From Pseudalkalibacillus berkeleyi (GTDB taxonomy: Bacteria; Bacillota; Bacilli; Bacillales; Fictibacillaceae), in NCBI RefSeq assembly GCF_021608225.1, contig NZ_JAKIJS010000001.1, positions 2,356,001 to 2,420,000 on the forward strand: 64,000 bases of DNA, read 5' to 3'. Made by a program: the position numbers and the translations under genes. The notes beneath the pieces are model-generated. The model worked only from the letters and a program-made list of their open reading frames with translations, was not told where the DNA came from and ran no database searches. Numbering within the stretch: position 1 is the stretch's first letter; each line of letters begins with the position of its first letter. Positions 15,606-23,791 of this stretch are shown in pieces.

Positions 15606-16241
15606 ATGAAAAAATTCATAATTGCTGGATTAACTTGTTCCCTGCTTATACTACCCGCTTGCGGAATGGATAAAGGAGATTATGACGGTGCGAATGGTAA
15701 TGGGTTAAACCGTACGATGGATGCGCGTGATCGTGCTGGTACTCCTGGAAAAACACCTGAAGATGCAATCAATGACTTTGGCTATACACGCATACAAAGT
15801 CCTTCTGATGAGAGAGGTCCAATGTCCAAAATACCACAGCTGGATCGGAAGCAACTATCTAATATCATCTCAAGGATGGTTATGCAGTTCAGAGATGTTA
15901 AAGATTCAGCAACACTCGTCACAAGTGATAAAGTACTTATTGTGTATGAAGCAAAGACTGATGACCGGAACAAAACTGCAGATATGGTCAAAAAGACAGC
16001 ATTATCAGTCGTACCCCGTTGGTTCAAAGTCTATGTCTCAGATGATACCACCCTTTTCGAAGATATAGAACGATACAAAAATTTAGATGAAACCACCGCG
16101 CATGTAAAAAATAGTGTCGACGGTCTTGTAAAAGAGATGAAAAAATCGCCACAAGGAGAAAGAATGAGCGGATATGAAGGCGAAGAAGGAAAAATGGACA
16201 CAGATATGGGGATACGAAATCAATCAGGAAAAATGAAATGA
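15606..16241 (+). CDS. yutC: Sporulation lipoprotein, YhcN/YlaJ family (YutC)
   Basis: A 211-aa lipoprotein of the YhcN/YlaJ family, found in the spore inner membrane and important for germination and outgrowth in relatives. The signal peptide MKKFIIAGLTCSLLILPACG ends in the lipobox LPAC, so Cys20 should be lipidated. The mature part has the typical KQLSNIISRMVMQFRDVKDSATL core and a second alpha/beta segment with SVVPRWFKVYVSDDT. A strong AGGAGGTGAA sits just upstream of the ATG. The C-terminal tail is charged and rich in Gly, Glu and Met. It is monocistronic and convergent with lipA. Confidence 0.9.
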   Translation: MKKFIIAGLTCSLLILPACGMDKGDYDGANGNGLNRTMDARDRAGTPGKTPEDAINDFGYTRIQSPSDERGPMSKIPQLDRKQLSNIISRMVMQFRDVKDSATLVTSDKVLIVYEAKTDDRNKTADMVKKTALSVVPRWFKVYVSDDTTLFEDIERYKNLDETTAHVKNSVDGLVKEMKKSPQGERMSGYEGEEGKMDTDMGIRNQSGKMK

Positions 16242-16299
16242 GAAAAGCGCAAGCACGTGAAATAGTTGTTGACTAAAATTTAATTCTTTTATGGAACAA

Positions 16300-16355
16300 G
16301 AAAAGGCTGACCCAGCATACGATGAACATCATCGGTATGTGGTCAGCCCTTTTCA
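16300..16355. terminator. Bidirectional terminator between yutC and lipA
   Basis: AAGGCTGACC pairs with GGTCAGCCCTT, extended by CATAC/GTATG nearer the loop. It is flanked by A and T runs and lies seven bases beyond the lipA stop. Confidence 0.85.
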
Positions 16356-16361
16356 CTTAAA

Positions 16362-17261
16362 TTATTGTGCGCCTTGTTGACGTTGTTTTGAAGCTGCATT
16401 AACCTGCTCATCAGCATGGTAAGAAGAACGTACCATAGGACCTGACTCACAGTGGCTGAAGCCTTTAGTCATTGCAATTTCTTTTAACTCAGCAAACTCA
16501 TCTGGGTGGTAGTACTTTTGTACTTTCAAGTGTTTCTTAGACGGTTGTAGATACTGTCCAATTGTCATGATATCTACATCATTTGCACGAAGATCATCCA
16601 TCGTTTGAATGATTTCTTCTTTCGTTTCGCCAAGTCCAACCATGAGACTTGACTTAGTTGGAATATCTGGCTGCATTTCTTTAGCTCTGCGAAGGAATTC
16701 TAAAGAACGCTCATATTTTGCACGGGCACGAACGCGTGGAGTCAGACGTTCAACGGTCTCGATATTATGATTAAGAATATCTGGACGAGCATCCATTAAC
16801 GTCTTCAAGTTATCATAGTTCCCCATCATGTCTGAAGGCAGAACTTCAACTGTACAGAAAGGATTCGCACGACGAACCGCTCGGACTGTTTCTGCATAAA
16901 CGCCAGATCCACCGTCTTTCAAGTCGTCACGTGCTACAGCTGTAATAACCGCATGCTTAAGTCCCATTAATTTCACAGACTCCGCTACACGTTCAGGTTC
17001 TTGAAGATCTAATTCATTTGGCAATCCTGTTTTAACTGCGCAAAAACGACAAGCACGTGTACAAACATCACCAAGAATCATAAATGTTGCTGTCTTACGC
17101 TCCGCCCAGCACTCGTGTATATTCGGACAACGCGCTTCCTCACAAACCGTATGTAGGTTATTCTCACGCATCATCTTCTTAAGGCCTGTATAATTTTCGT
17201 TCGTATTTAATTTGATTTTAAGCCACTCGGGCTTACGAATATGTTCTTCTTTTTTCGCCAT
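16362..17261 (-). CDS. lipA: Lipoyl synthase
   Basis: Radical-SAM enzyme that inserts two sulfur atoms into octanoyl groups to make the lipoyl cofactor of GcvH and 2-oxoacid dehydrogenases. The auxiliary cluster motif is [12 protein letters not shown] (C-x4-C-x5-C) and the SAM cluster motif is CTRACRFC (C-x3-C-x2-C). The C-terminal [11 protein letters not shown] supplies the RSSY serine that ligates the auxiliary cluster. The 299 aa is standard. Its cofactor target GcvH is encoded at 49.7-50.1 kb, and the suf operon provides Fe-S clusters. It diverges from lytH. Confidence 0.97.
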   Translation of the reverse strand: MAKKEEHIRKPEWLKIKLNTNENYTGLKKMMRENNLHTVCEEARCPNIHECWAERKTATFMILGDVCTRACRFCAVKTGLPNELDLQEPERVAESVKLMGLKHAVITAVARDDLKDGGSGVYAETVRAVRRANPFCTVEVLPSDMMGNYDNLKTLMDARPDILNHNIETVERLTPRVRARAKYERSLEFLRRAKEMQPDIPTKSSLMVGLGETKEEIIQTMDDLRANDVDIMTIGQYLQPSKKHLKVQKYYHPDEFAELKEIAMTKGFSHCESGPMVRSSYHADEQVNAASKQRQQGAQ

Positions 17262-17480
17262 CTAACTCACTCCATCGTAGGATTAGATTTAAGATTCCGG
17301 CTTTGAGCTTGCTTACTCTGATCCGATCATCCAATACTTTATTACTGTATCATATTGTTCGACGAAGTTCCATAACCGACGCCGCTCAACTACTTTTCCA
17401 ACATTTGAGAATCATCATTTGCGTTATTCAATACAAACTAACATTATGGAAAAGATACAGGAAAGGAATGAGTTCCCTGT

Positions 17481-18461
17481 ATGAAAAAAATTGTACTGTT
17501 CATTATCTTCATATTCAGCTTAAGTGTATATTCGAATGATACGCATGCAAAAACAGAATATCAAAAGGAAGATGTACAACGATATGGCTTGTATCACAAG
17601 ATGGAAGCTTTAACATCTGTCCCTTGGTACTACCTTGCCGCAATCGATCAATATGAACGATCTCTTCGTAATGCGCAAAATGACCTTCCAGAAGAAAAAG
17701 GTTTAATCGGGATTTATTATTCGCCCGAACAGTGGGCTGGTCCATTAAATCCAAATGTAGACGATCAAAATGCCACAACGATTTCCCTTTTTGGTGGCAT
17801 CGGGTTAGATGGTAACAATGATGGTAAGGCAGATCGGGACAATGATGAGGACCTTTTGTTTACATTCTCAAACTATTTACAGTCGTACGGTTTTGATGAT
17901 GAAAACATACGTATAGGGTTATGGGATTATTATCAACGGGATAAAACAGTTGATATTATTACCGGTATTGCAAAAGTATATAAAGAATTTCAAACCATTA
18001 GTTTACATGATAAAGCCTTTCCCGTTCCTATTCGCTCCAATTATAGCTACCGGAACACTTGGGGAGATCGAAGAGGTTTTGGTGGTTTACGTATTCATGA
18101 AGGAACTGATATTTTTGCCAATTACGGGGTTCCCGTTCGTGCTACAACATACGGCATCGTTGAAATGAAAGGTTGGAATCGCTTTGGTGGTTGGCGAATC
18201 GGCATTCGAGATTTGAACAATGTGTACCATTATTACGCTCATTTAAACGGTTTTGAAAAAGGGATAGACAAAGGGTCTGTCGTTAAACCGGGGCAAACAG
18301 TCGGTTATGTAGGAAGTTCAGGGTATGGACCTCCCGGAACACAAGGAAAGTTCCCACCTCATCTTCATTACGGAATGTACCGAGATAATGGATACAACGA
18401 ATGGTCATTTGATCCCTACCCTTATTTAAAAGCATGGGAAAGACAAGACCGGAGGAAATAG
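17481..18461 (+). CDS. lytH: M23 peptidase, LytH/YunA-like spore cortex endopeptidase
   Basis: A 326-aa exported peptidase. Residues 1-23 are a signal peptide (MKKIVLFIIFIFSLSVYSND). The M23 zinc site is complete: HEGTDIF (His and Asp ligands), HYYAHL and PPHLHYGM (third His ligand). The N-terminal region matches LytH of B. subtilis, which trims L-Ala-D-Glu peptides during spore cortex formation under sigma-K. No lysis-transglycosylase module is seen. The start ATG lies 14 bases after AAAGGA, a long spacing that a small hairpin (CAGGRA/TTCCCTG) may shorten. Divergent from lipA, as in the B. subtilis order. Confidence 0.9.
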   Translation: MKKIVLFIIFIFSLSVYSNDTHAKTEYQKEDVQRYGLYHKMEALTSVPWYYLAAIDQYERSLRNAQNDLPEEKGLIGIYYSPEQWAGPLNPNVDDQNATTISLFGGIGLDGNNDGKADRDNDEDLLFTFSNYLQSYGFDDENIRIGLWDYYQRDKTVDIITGIAKVYKEFQTISLHDKAFPVPIRSNYSYRNTWGDRRGFGGLRIHEGTDIFANYGVPVRATTYGIVEMKGWNRFGGWRIGIRDLNNVYHYYAHLNGFEKGIDKGSVVKPGQTVGYVGSSGYGPPGTQGKFPPHLHYGMYRDNGYNEWSFDPYPYLKAWERQDRRK

Positions 18462-18504
18462 CGAGCCAATAGAATTCAGGAATATCAAGTAACTTTTTTA
18501 TGAA

Positions 18505-18545
18505 TAAAAATAAGGATGAGTCGGCTTGTGACCAACTCATCCTTT
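18505..18545. terminator. Terminator between lytH and the NSS symporter operon
   Basis: Perfect 10-bp arms AAGGATGAGT (18512-18521) and ACTCATCCTT (18535-18544), with a T-rich tail on the minus strand and a short T run on the plus strand. Confidence 0.8.
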
Positions 18546-18548
18546 AAA

Positions 18549-18659
18549 TTATTCTTTATTTTGTTTAGCTACCTTAATGGCATTTCCAATACTTAAAGCT
18601 AGACCGCCCCAAATGATGACGGCGCCTACAACAAACATCGCAATTGCAGATCCTGTCAT
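18549..18659 (-). CDS. MetS-like small subunit of the NSS transporter, 36 aa
   Basis: A 36-residue single-span peptide (MTGSAIAMFVVGAVIIWGGL, then ALSIGNAIKVAKQNKE) of the MetS type. In Corynebacterium the MetP-MetS methionine/alanine importer needs such a small subunit. It starts one base after the symporter stop, and its AAGGAGG ribosome-binding site lies inside the end of the symporter gene, so translation is coupled. It is too short for usual gene calling. The one-base gap, the ribosome-binding site and a terminator just behind give good support. Confidence 0.88.
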   Translation of the reverse strand: MTGSAIAMFVVGAVIIWGGLALSIGNAIKVAKQNKE

Positions 18660-18660
18660 A

Positions 18661-20169
18661 TTAGCTTACCTCCTTATTTTCGCCATCAATGTCTTTGCTC
18701 CAGCGACGTGATGCGAATAAGAATCCAGCAACAAGTGTTAGACCAAGTGCTACCCAACCGTATGTGATTAGGAAGGATACTTCGTATCCCTCGTATGGCT
18801 CAACAATATCCGTATACACATTCTTGATCATCATGAAACCAAGAAGTAGTGGTGTAATAACCGTTAGACAAATGACCCACCAGCTACCAAGACGTATGTC
18901 AGAAAATTCATTCGCATACCCTTGTAGCGACTTGACCTTTCTAAACACCCATGCAATTAAGATGACTTCGACGAGTCCTGATAATCCTACACCCATAGAT
19001 AATACGAAGTGATCGACTACGTCCAAGATATATAGTCCACCTTTTGTAGCATAAAGGACGGAAATCAATGCTGAAAGTCCTCCACCGATTGCTACTGCTT
19101 TCGTACGAGAAATATTGAACTTGTCTTGGAAACCTGCAATGTACGTTTCACTAATTGAAACTAACGAAGATAGACCCGCCAGAACAAGTGATGTAAAGAA
19201 TAAGAATCCGAATAACTCTCTAAAGGCTGGCATTTCATTAATAATAGCCGGGAATACCGCAAATGCAAGACCTATACCTGCTGTTGCGACTTCACTAATA
19301 TCAACACCAGATGCTTTTGCCATAAATCCAAGAGCACTAAATACCCCAATACCTGCTAACAACTCAAAGCTCGAGTTACTGAATCCAGTGATGAATGCGT
19401 TGTTCGTAATATCCGATTTCTTTGGAAGATAACTTGAATACGTAATCATAATTGCAAATGCAATGGATAAACTGAAGAAAATTTGCCCGTATGCATCAAT
19501 CCAGACTTTCGAATCACCAATTCGGCTCCAATCTGGTTTGAATAGTGCCTCTAATCCGATGTTAGCTCCGTCTAAAGTTAGTGCGCGGATGACGATGATC
19601 ATAAATAGTACGAGTAGTGCCGGGATGAAAATTTTATTGGCAACTTCAATCCCTTTCTTAACACCTTTAAATAAAATACCTAGGGTAATAACCCATACGA
19701 TTAATAATGGAATGAATACATTTGGAACGATTCCACCTAGTGTTCCAATTTCAGTATCAGCAGCTCCTAAATAGTCACCCATCAAGAATCCGCCTGTATC
19801 GTCTCCCCAAGAGAGTTTAAATGAGAAGAAGGCATATGCTAAGGCCCAACCGATAATGACTGCGTAATACGTTGAAATAACGAAAGATATAAGGACTTGC
19901 CACCAACCTAGCCATTCCGCTTTTTTGTTGATGCGTGCAAATGTCAATGGTGATGAACCACGATACTTATGACCCATTGTAAATTCTAAAATTAATATAG
20001 GAATACCTGCTGTGAGCAATGCGATTAAATATGGTAGGAAAAACGCACCACCGCCATCAGCATAAGCAATATACGGGAAACGCCATATGTTTCCGAGGCC
20101 TATTGCAGAACCAACCGCTGCAAGGATAAAGCCTGCTCTTGTCCCCCATTGTGCTCTGTTGTTATCCAT
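18661..20169 (-). CDS. Sodium:neurotransmitter symporter family (NSS) amino-acid transporter
   Basis: A 502-aa membrane protein with about 12 helices that imports an amino acid with Na+. The N-terminal NSS signature is complete: AQWGTRAGFILAAVGSAIGL followed by GNIWRFPYIAYADGGGAF, which includes the Na+-binding residues of helix 1. The ATG (20167-20169) follows GGGGAGC; the open frame upstream is non-coding leader. A MetS-like small subunit follows at one base distance, so methionine and/or alanine are likely substrates by family precedent. A consensus sigma-A promoter lies 85 bases upstream. Confidence 0.93.
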   Translation of the reverse strand: MDNNRAQWGTRAGFILAAVGSAIGLGNIWRFPYIAYADGGGAFFLPYLIALLTAGIPILILEFTMGHKYRGSSPLTFARINKKAEWLGWWQVLISFVISTYYAVIIGWALAYAFFSFKLSWGDDTGGFLMGDYLGAADTEIGTLGGIVPNVFIPLLIVWVITLGILFKGVKKGIEVANKIFIPALLVLFMIIVIRALTLDGANIGLEALFKPDWSRIGDSKVWIDAYGQIFFSLSIAFAIMITYSSYLPKKSDITNNAFITGFSNSSFELLAGIGVFSALGFMAKASGVDISEVATAGIGLAFAVFPAIINEMPAFRELFGFLFFTSLVLAGLSSLVSISETYIAGFQDKFNISRTKAVAIGGGLSALISVLYATKGGLYILDVVDHFVLSMGVGLSGLVEVILIAWVFRKVKSLQGYANEFSDIRLGSWWVICLTVITPLLLGFMMIKNVYTDIVEPYEGYEVSFLITYGWVALGLTLVAGFLFASRRWSKDIDGENKEVS

Positions 20170-20254
20170 GAAAGCTCCCCCATTCTCTGTACAATTTGAA
20201 ACGAAAGTCTCCTTTTGTAAAAACCTTTCGTTTTTTCTGACTATTTCGTCTATA

Positions 20255-20283
20255 AGTATAGCGATTTGCCAAAAGCATGTCAA
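20255..20283 (-). promoter_or_regulatory. Sigma-A promoter of the NSS symporter operon
   Basis: On the minus strand, -35 TTGACA (20278-20283) and -10 TATACT (20255-20260) with a 17-base spacer. This is one of the best promoter matches in the window. Confidence 0.8.
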
Positions 20284-20454
20284 AGAATTTTCAAAAAAAT
20301 TAGTGATATCTATCTATATTTGTTGTCGTAAAGATTAGTATGAAAATACTACATTTTTTGACATTTACATTATACGAACATAACATTTTGTCTTTGAATA
20401 GCGAATTATTAGAATGCTCGGTGATTCCCAAGAATATATTTCCAGTTTTGCACA

Positions 20455-20495
20455 TCAAAAAACCTAAGTGATGAATTGAATCACCACTTAGGCTT
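20455..20495 (-). terminator. Terminator after the NhaC-family carrier
   Basis: Perfect arms CCTAAGTG (20463-20470) and CACTTAGG (20485-20492), extended by a few weaker pairs, with T6 on the minus strand. It lies just after the stop at 20506. Confidence 0.85.
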
Positions 20496-20505
20496 TTACA
20501 GTGAA

Positions 20506-22068
20506 TTAATTTACTTTTACAGATTTCCAATTTCGTAATACCAATACAACGACAACCATTAGTGCAATAGAAGTCAATAGTGATAGGAGTATACTTTGCG
20601 TAAATCCAAGAATGAGGAATCCAACCGAACTGATCACGGCTGCCAATACCGCATAAGGCAATTGTGTCATGACGTGGTCAATATGATTACTCCCCGCTCC
20701 TGTTGACGACAGGATTGTTGTATCTGAAATCGGTGAGCAGTGGTCTCCAAATACAGATCCAGCAAGGACAGCTGCAAGGACTGGTAAGAGATAGTTAATA
20801 TCTGTGGCTGCTGCAATTTCCCCTGCAATCGGTAGCATAACACCAAATGTACCCCATGACGTACCTGTTGCAAATGCCATCACACCAGCAATTAAGAATA
20901 AGATAACAGGTAAGAATGCAAGGTTAATGTTGCCATCAACAATACCCGCAAGATATTTACCGGTGCCAATCTCATCAATAATAGCTACGATTACCCAAGC
21001 AAAGATCAAAATATAAATTGCTGGAAGCATGGATTGAATCCCTTTCCATACACCAAGTCCGAAATGCTTTCCTGGCAGTCTTTTACCTAAGAATAAGACA
21101 ATCGTTACCGCTAATCCAAACAATCCTCCATAAACGAGAGATTTTGCAACGTCAGTGTTTTCAAACATTTTAAGTAATGTTACTTCACCATCGGTTGCCT
21201 GTGCACCGGTATAGAGCATAGCCGCGACCGTACCAATAATCAATGCAATAATCGGCAAAATGAGGTCTCTTACCTTCCCTCGATCACTTTCAGGAAGGTC
21301 GCTTTGCTCTCCTGGAACAGCCTTTTTATCAGGATCAAGAACTTGTCCTTCATTGATTGCCCGCTCTTCATGGGTTTTCATAGAAAATAGATTAATATTG
21401 AAAAGTGCTGTTGCAAATACGAGCAGTAATGCTGATAATGCATAGATATTCATCGGAATCATCGTGATGAAGGCTTCTAGTGCACCATAATCCGTAACAC
21501 TATGTGTAGCCAGAATAGAGCCAATTAGTCCAATGATATAAGCTCCCCAGCTTGATACAGGTGAAATTACACAAACTGGCGCTGCAGTAGAATCAATAAA
21601 GTAAGCTAGCTTGGCGCGTGAAATACGATGACGATCTGTAAGTGGACGACTTACGTTACCGACAGCTAAAGAATTGAAATAATCATCAATAAAAATGATA
21701 ATTCCGAGCACGATTGTGAGCATTTGCGCTCCAACTCGCGTTTTTACTTTTTTTATCGCCCATTCACCGAATGCTCGACTTCCACCTGCAATGGCGATCA
21801 GAGAGGTCATCATTCCGAGAAGTAATAAGAACAAAAGGATAAAGACATTCCATGTGTTGACTTCCCATGACCCTGCATCATTTTCGGTGATGAAGAGCCC
21901 ACGGATGATTTCAAAGATCTTCATACCACTTGCGGCAATGTCAAAGTTTTGCAACATAAGAGCACCAACAATGATGCCTGTCCCAAGTGATAGGAGTACG
22001 CGTCGCGTAAACGCGACCATCAGCAATGCCAATAATGGCGGTATTAAAGAATATATTGTATTTTCCAT
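20506..22068 (-). CDS. NhaC-superfamily carrier, predicted lysine transporter (LysW-like)
   Basis: A 520-aa protein with about 11-13 hydrophobic helices. Its IIFIDDYFNSLAVGNVSRPL, PVSSWGAYIIGLIG and GSVFGDHCSPISDTTILSSTG motifs place it in the NhaC Na+/H+ antiporter superfamily. The leader carries a lysine riboswitch with its own terminator, so expression should fall when lysine is abundant. Comparative riboswitch work has already assigned a branch of NhaC-like proteins (LysW) as lysine transporters, and this gene fits that group. The ATG follows AGGAGG at a rather long 12 bases. Monocistronic, between the riboswitch and a terminator. Confidence 0.85.
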   Translation of the reverse strand: MENTIYSLIPPLLALLMVAFTRRVLLSLGTGIIVGALMLQNFDIAASGMKIFEIIRGLFITENDAGSWEVNTWNVFILLFLLLLGMMTSLIAIAGGSRAFGEWAIKKVKTRVGAQMLTIVLGIIIFIDDYFNSLAVGNVSRPLTDRHRISRAKLAYFIDSTAAPVCVISPVSSWGAYIIGLIGSILATHSVTDYGALEAFITMIPMNIYALSALLLVFATALFNINLFSMKTHEERAINEGQVLDPDKKAVPGEQSDLPESDRGKVRDLILPIIALIIGTVAAMLYTGAQATDGEVTLLKMFENTDVAKSLVYGGLFGLAVTIVLFLGKRLPGKHFGLGVWKGIQSMLPAIYILIFAWVIVAIIDEIGTGKYLAGIVDGNINLAFLPVILFLIAGVMAFATGTSWGTFGVMLPIAGEIAAATDINYLLPVLAAVLAGSVFGDHCSPISDTTILSSTGAGSNHIDHVMTQLPYAVLAAVISSVGFLILGFTQSILLSLLTSIALMVVVVLVLRNWKSVKVN

Positions 22069-22212
22069 TGGTACAGTGTTCCTCCTTATAATGTTTAGAT
22101 CATTAATCGATGAAACAACCGGTTATCATTATTAAGTAAGCTTTGTAAATTTCGTTAATACTCTAAGGAAGTATTAACCTCGAAATATTAATAATCCTAC
22201 TTTTAGGTAAAT

Positions 22213-22257
22213 AAAAAAAAGGTAACGATAGATAGAAAATAACCTATCGTTACCTTT
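22213..22257 (-). terminator. Riboswitch-linked intrinsic terminator in the lysine leader
   Basis: Near-perfect arms AAGGTAACGATAG and CTATCGTTACCTT, followed by a T9 run on the minus strand. It lies directly after the lysine aptamer and about 145 bases before the start codon, so it is the expression platform. Confidence 0.9.
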
Positions 22258-22265
22258 TGTAACGG

Positions 22266-22470
22266 TTATCCCCCATCGATCACGTAGTTCTCCACTATTC
22301 AATATTCCCCGAATAGTGACAGTGCTACACCTGTTCGGTGCAACCCCAACCATATTCGAATGGACATTCAAATATGGTTTCGGCAATGAACCCTTTCGCT
22401 TGTGATCATTGATGTCATACTCCCACAAAGCTACTCTTGTTCTATGCTCCACTACCTCATCCGATGATAA
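22266..22470 (-). ncRNA. Lysine riboswitch (L-box) aptamer
   Basis: Read on the minus strand, the leader has the conserved L-box blocks in order: GAGCATAGAACAAGAGTA, then GAAAGGGTTCATTGCCGAA, then a long P3-type hairpin (CCATATTTGAATG/CATTCGAATATGG), then GGTTGCACCGAACAGGTG and CACTGTCA. The ends pair as P1 (TTATC/GATAA and GTAGT/ACTAC). These match my memory of the B. subtilis lysC L-box. A strong terminator follows, so lysine binding should stop transcription of the carrier gene. Confidence 0.9.
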
Positions 22471-22501
22471 GGTTTATAATATTGTTTTCGCGCCACGTTA
22501 T

Positions 22502-22530
22502 ATTATAATAAAAGTTTTATAAAAATACAA
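22502..22530 (-). promoter_or_regulatory. Sigma-A promoter of the lysine-riboswitch transcript
   Basis: Minus strand -35 TTGTAT (22525-22530) and -10 TATAAT (22502-22507), 17-base spacer. Transcription would begin near 22495, about 25 bases before the aptamer. Confidence 0.75.
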
Positions 22531-22550
22531 GGTATATGGATTTTACCACA

Positions 22551-23315
22551 TTACTGTGATCCATTCTCTTTGTCATCCTCAGATTTATTGCTTTCCGTAA
22601 TAGGTATAGTTGGTTGTACGCCTCCTCCTGGACCATAGTAATCTGGTACTTTTCCTGGCATGAATACAGATACGAGCATAATGTTCGTCTCTATTTCCTT
22701 TTCATCTGTTTGGAACGGAACGACTACTTGAACTTTAACGACAACATTAATCCAACCTCGAAGCTTTGTATTATTAATACCAGACACTTCAGTTGTTTCA
22801 ATCCAATCTGATTGAACACTTCCGATTACACGAAGCTTAACCGGTATACTTGGACCTAAGTTAGCAAGTAAAGAGTTGTTTGTCGCTCGCCCTAATGGTA
22901 TTTCCGTAATATATCCAGCTTGCTCTTCATTTTCCCGCGTCACTTCTACGTCTGCGAAATTGTAGAAATCAGGTTTTTTCCCTTGTTCAATTTGCTCGAG
23001 GAGAGACTGTACATTTGCTGTTGCAAGTGACTGTACTTCATTAATTACTTTAGGATTCGTACTTACACTTACGACATTTCCATCCTTATCTTCTTTATAC
23101 ACAAGCAATTCACCAATTTTACCAGAGTCAACGATTCTACTCTTTACCGCACTACGAATTGCAAGTTGAGCAATATCCTCTGTCTCTGTTTCAGCGATTT
23201 TCATTAGTGCAGGTTGTATACCTTGATCGACTAACCAAAGTGCCTGGGCAGTCAACAAAATAAATATAATGAATGAAATTATAAAAACGTATTGAAAAGG
23301 TAGCGGACCTTTCAT
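22551..23315 (-). CDS. yunB: Sporulation protein YunB
   Basis: A 254-aa membrane-anchored protein. One N-terminal transmembrane segment (FQYVFIISFIIFILLTAQAL, residues about 7-26) is followed by a long extracytoplasmic domain with several KLRGWINVVVKVQVVVPFQ-type beta stretches. This matches YunB, made in the mother cell under sigma-E and needed for efficient sporulation in B. subtilis. I choose the ATG at 23313-23315, with GGAGG nine to ten bases upstream. This gives exactly the B. subtilis length, whereas the upstream codons are Arg-rich leader. A weak terminator separates it from yunC. Confidence 0.92.
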   Translation of the reverse strand: MKGPLPFQYVFIISFIIFILLTAQALWLVDQGIQPALMKIAETETEDIAQLAIRSAVKSRIVDSGKIGELLVYKEDKDGNVVSVSTNPKVINEVQSLATANVQSLLEQIEQGKKPDFYNFADVEVTRENEEQAGYITEIPLGRATNNSLLANLGPSIPVKLRVIGSVQSDWIETTEVSGINNTKLRGWINVVVKVQVVVPFQTDEKEIETNIMLVSVFMPGKVPDYYGPGGGVQPTIPITESNKSEDDKENGSQ

Positions 23316-23345
23316 TCGGGCACGCCTCCGTATTCGCCACATAAG

Positions 23346-23390
23346 AAAACCCCCTATCTATTGCTATATGTATGCAATGAATGGGGGTTG
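23346..23390 (-). terminator. Hairpin between yunC and yunB
   Basis: AACCCCCAT and ATAGGGGGTT-type arms with an inner TTGCA pairing, followed by only four T residues on the minus strand. It is a modest terminator for yunC or a leader structure of yunB. Confidence 0.55.
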
Positions 23391-23419
23391 TATCGCTATT
23401 ATTTTGTGTGTATGCATCC

Positions 23420-23725
23420 TCATTGAGCCATTTTTACCAAAGCTTCTCGTCCAGTCGTTCCAACCGTGATGCCCATGGCTTCAGCTTCCAATGTTACGGA
23501 TTCTAAAGGTGCATCGAGCAGTTGGTCAAGTGTCCGTACACCTACTGCACGCCCAGCAATGATTTTTCGCTCTGCAAGTTTTTCATTTAACAAAGCGACA
23601 TCCAATGCTCCACACATAATATATCCTTTGTCATTACTGATTGACATGAAATTGGTTTTCGGTAATGCAACGGTTACACCTGTAAATAAATGCCCATTGA
23701 TCTCAATAGGGGTGACCGAAATCAT
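23420..23725 (-). CDS. yunC: YunC family protein (DUF1805)
   Basis: A 101-aa cytoplasmic alpha/beta protein of DUF1805. The core ALPKTNFMSISNDKGYIMCGALDVALLNE and ERKIIAGRAVGVRTLDQLLD are typical, including the single cysteine. The start MISVTPIEING is set by AAAGGAG eight bases before the ATG and gives the B. subtilis length. The structure of a homologue is known, but I know of no established function. It lies 66 bases after yunD and may share its transcript. Confidence 0.9.
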   Translation of the reverse strand: MISVTPIEINGHLFTGVTVALPKTNFMSISNDKGYIMCGALDVALLNEKLAERKIIAGRAVGVRTLDQLLDAPLESVTLEAEAMGITVGTTGREALVKMAQ

Positions 23726-23791
23726 CTTCCTCACGCTCCTTTTCTTTACTATGAATATGTCATAGCTGTACAAAGCGTGTTGGCGGTTTAC

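Noticed and set aside
20506-22068. Plain Na+/H+ antiporter call for the NhaC-family gene
   Set aside because: The lysine riboswitch in its leader makes a lysine transport role more likely than pure pH homeostasis.
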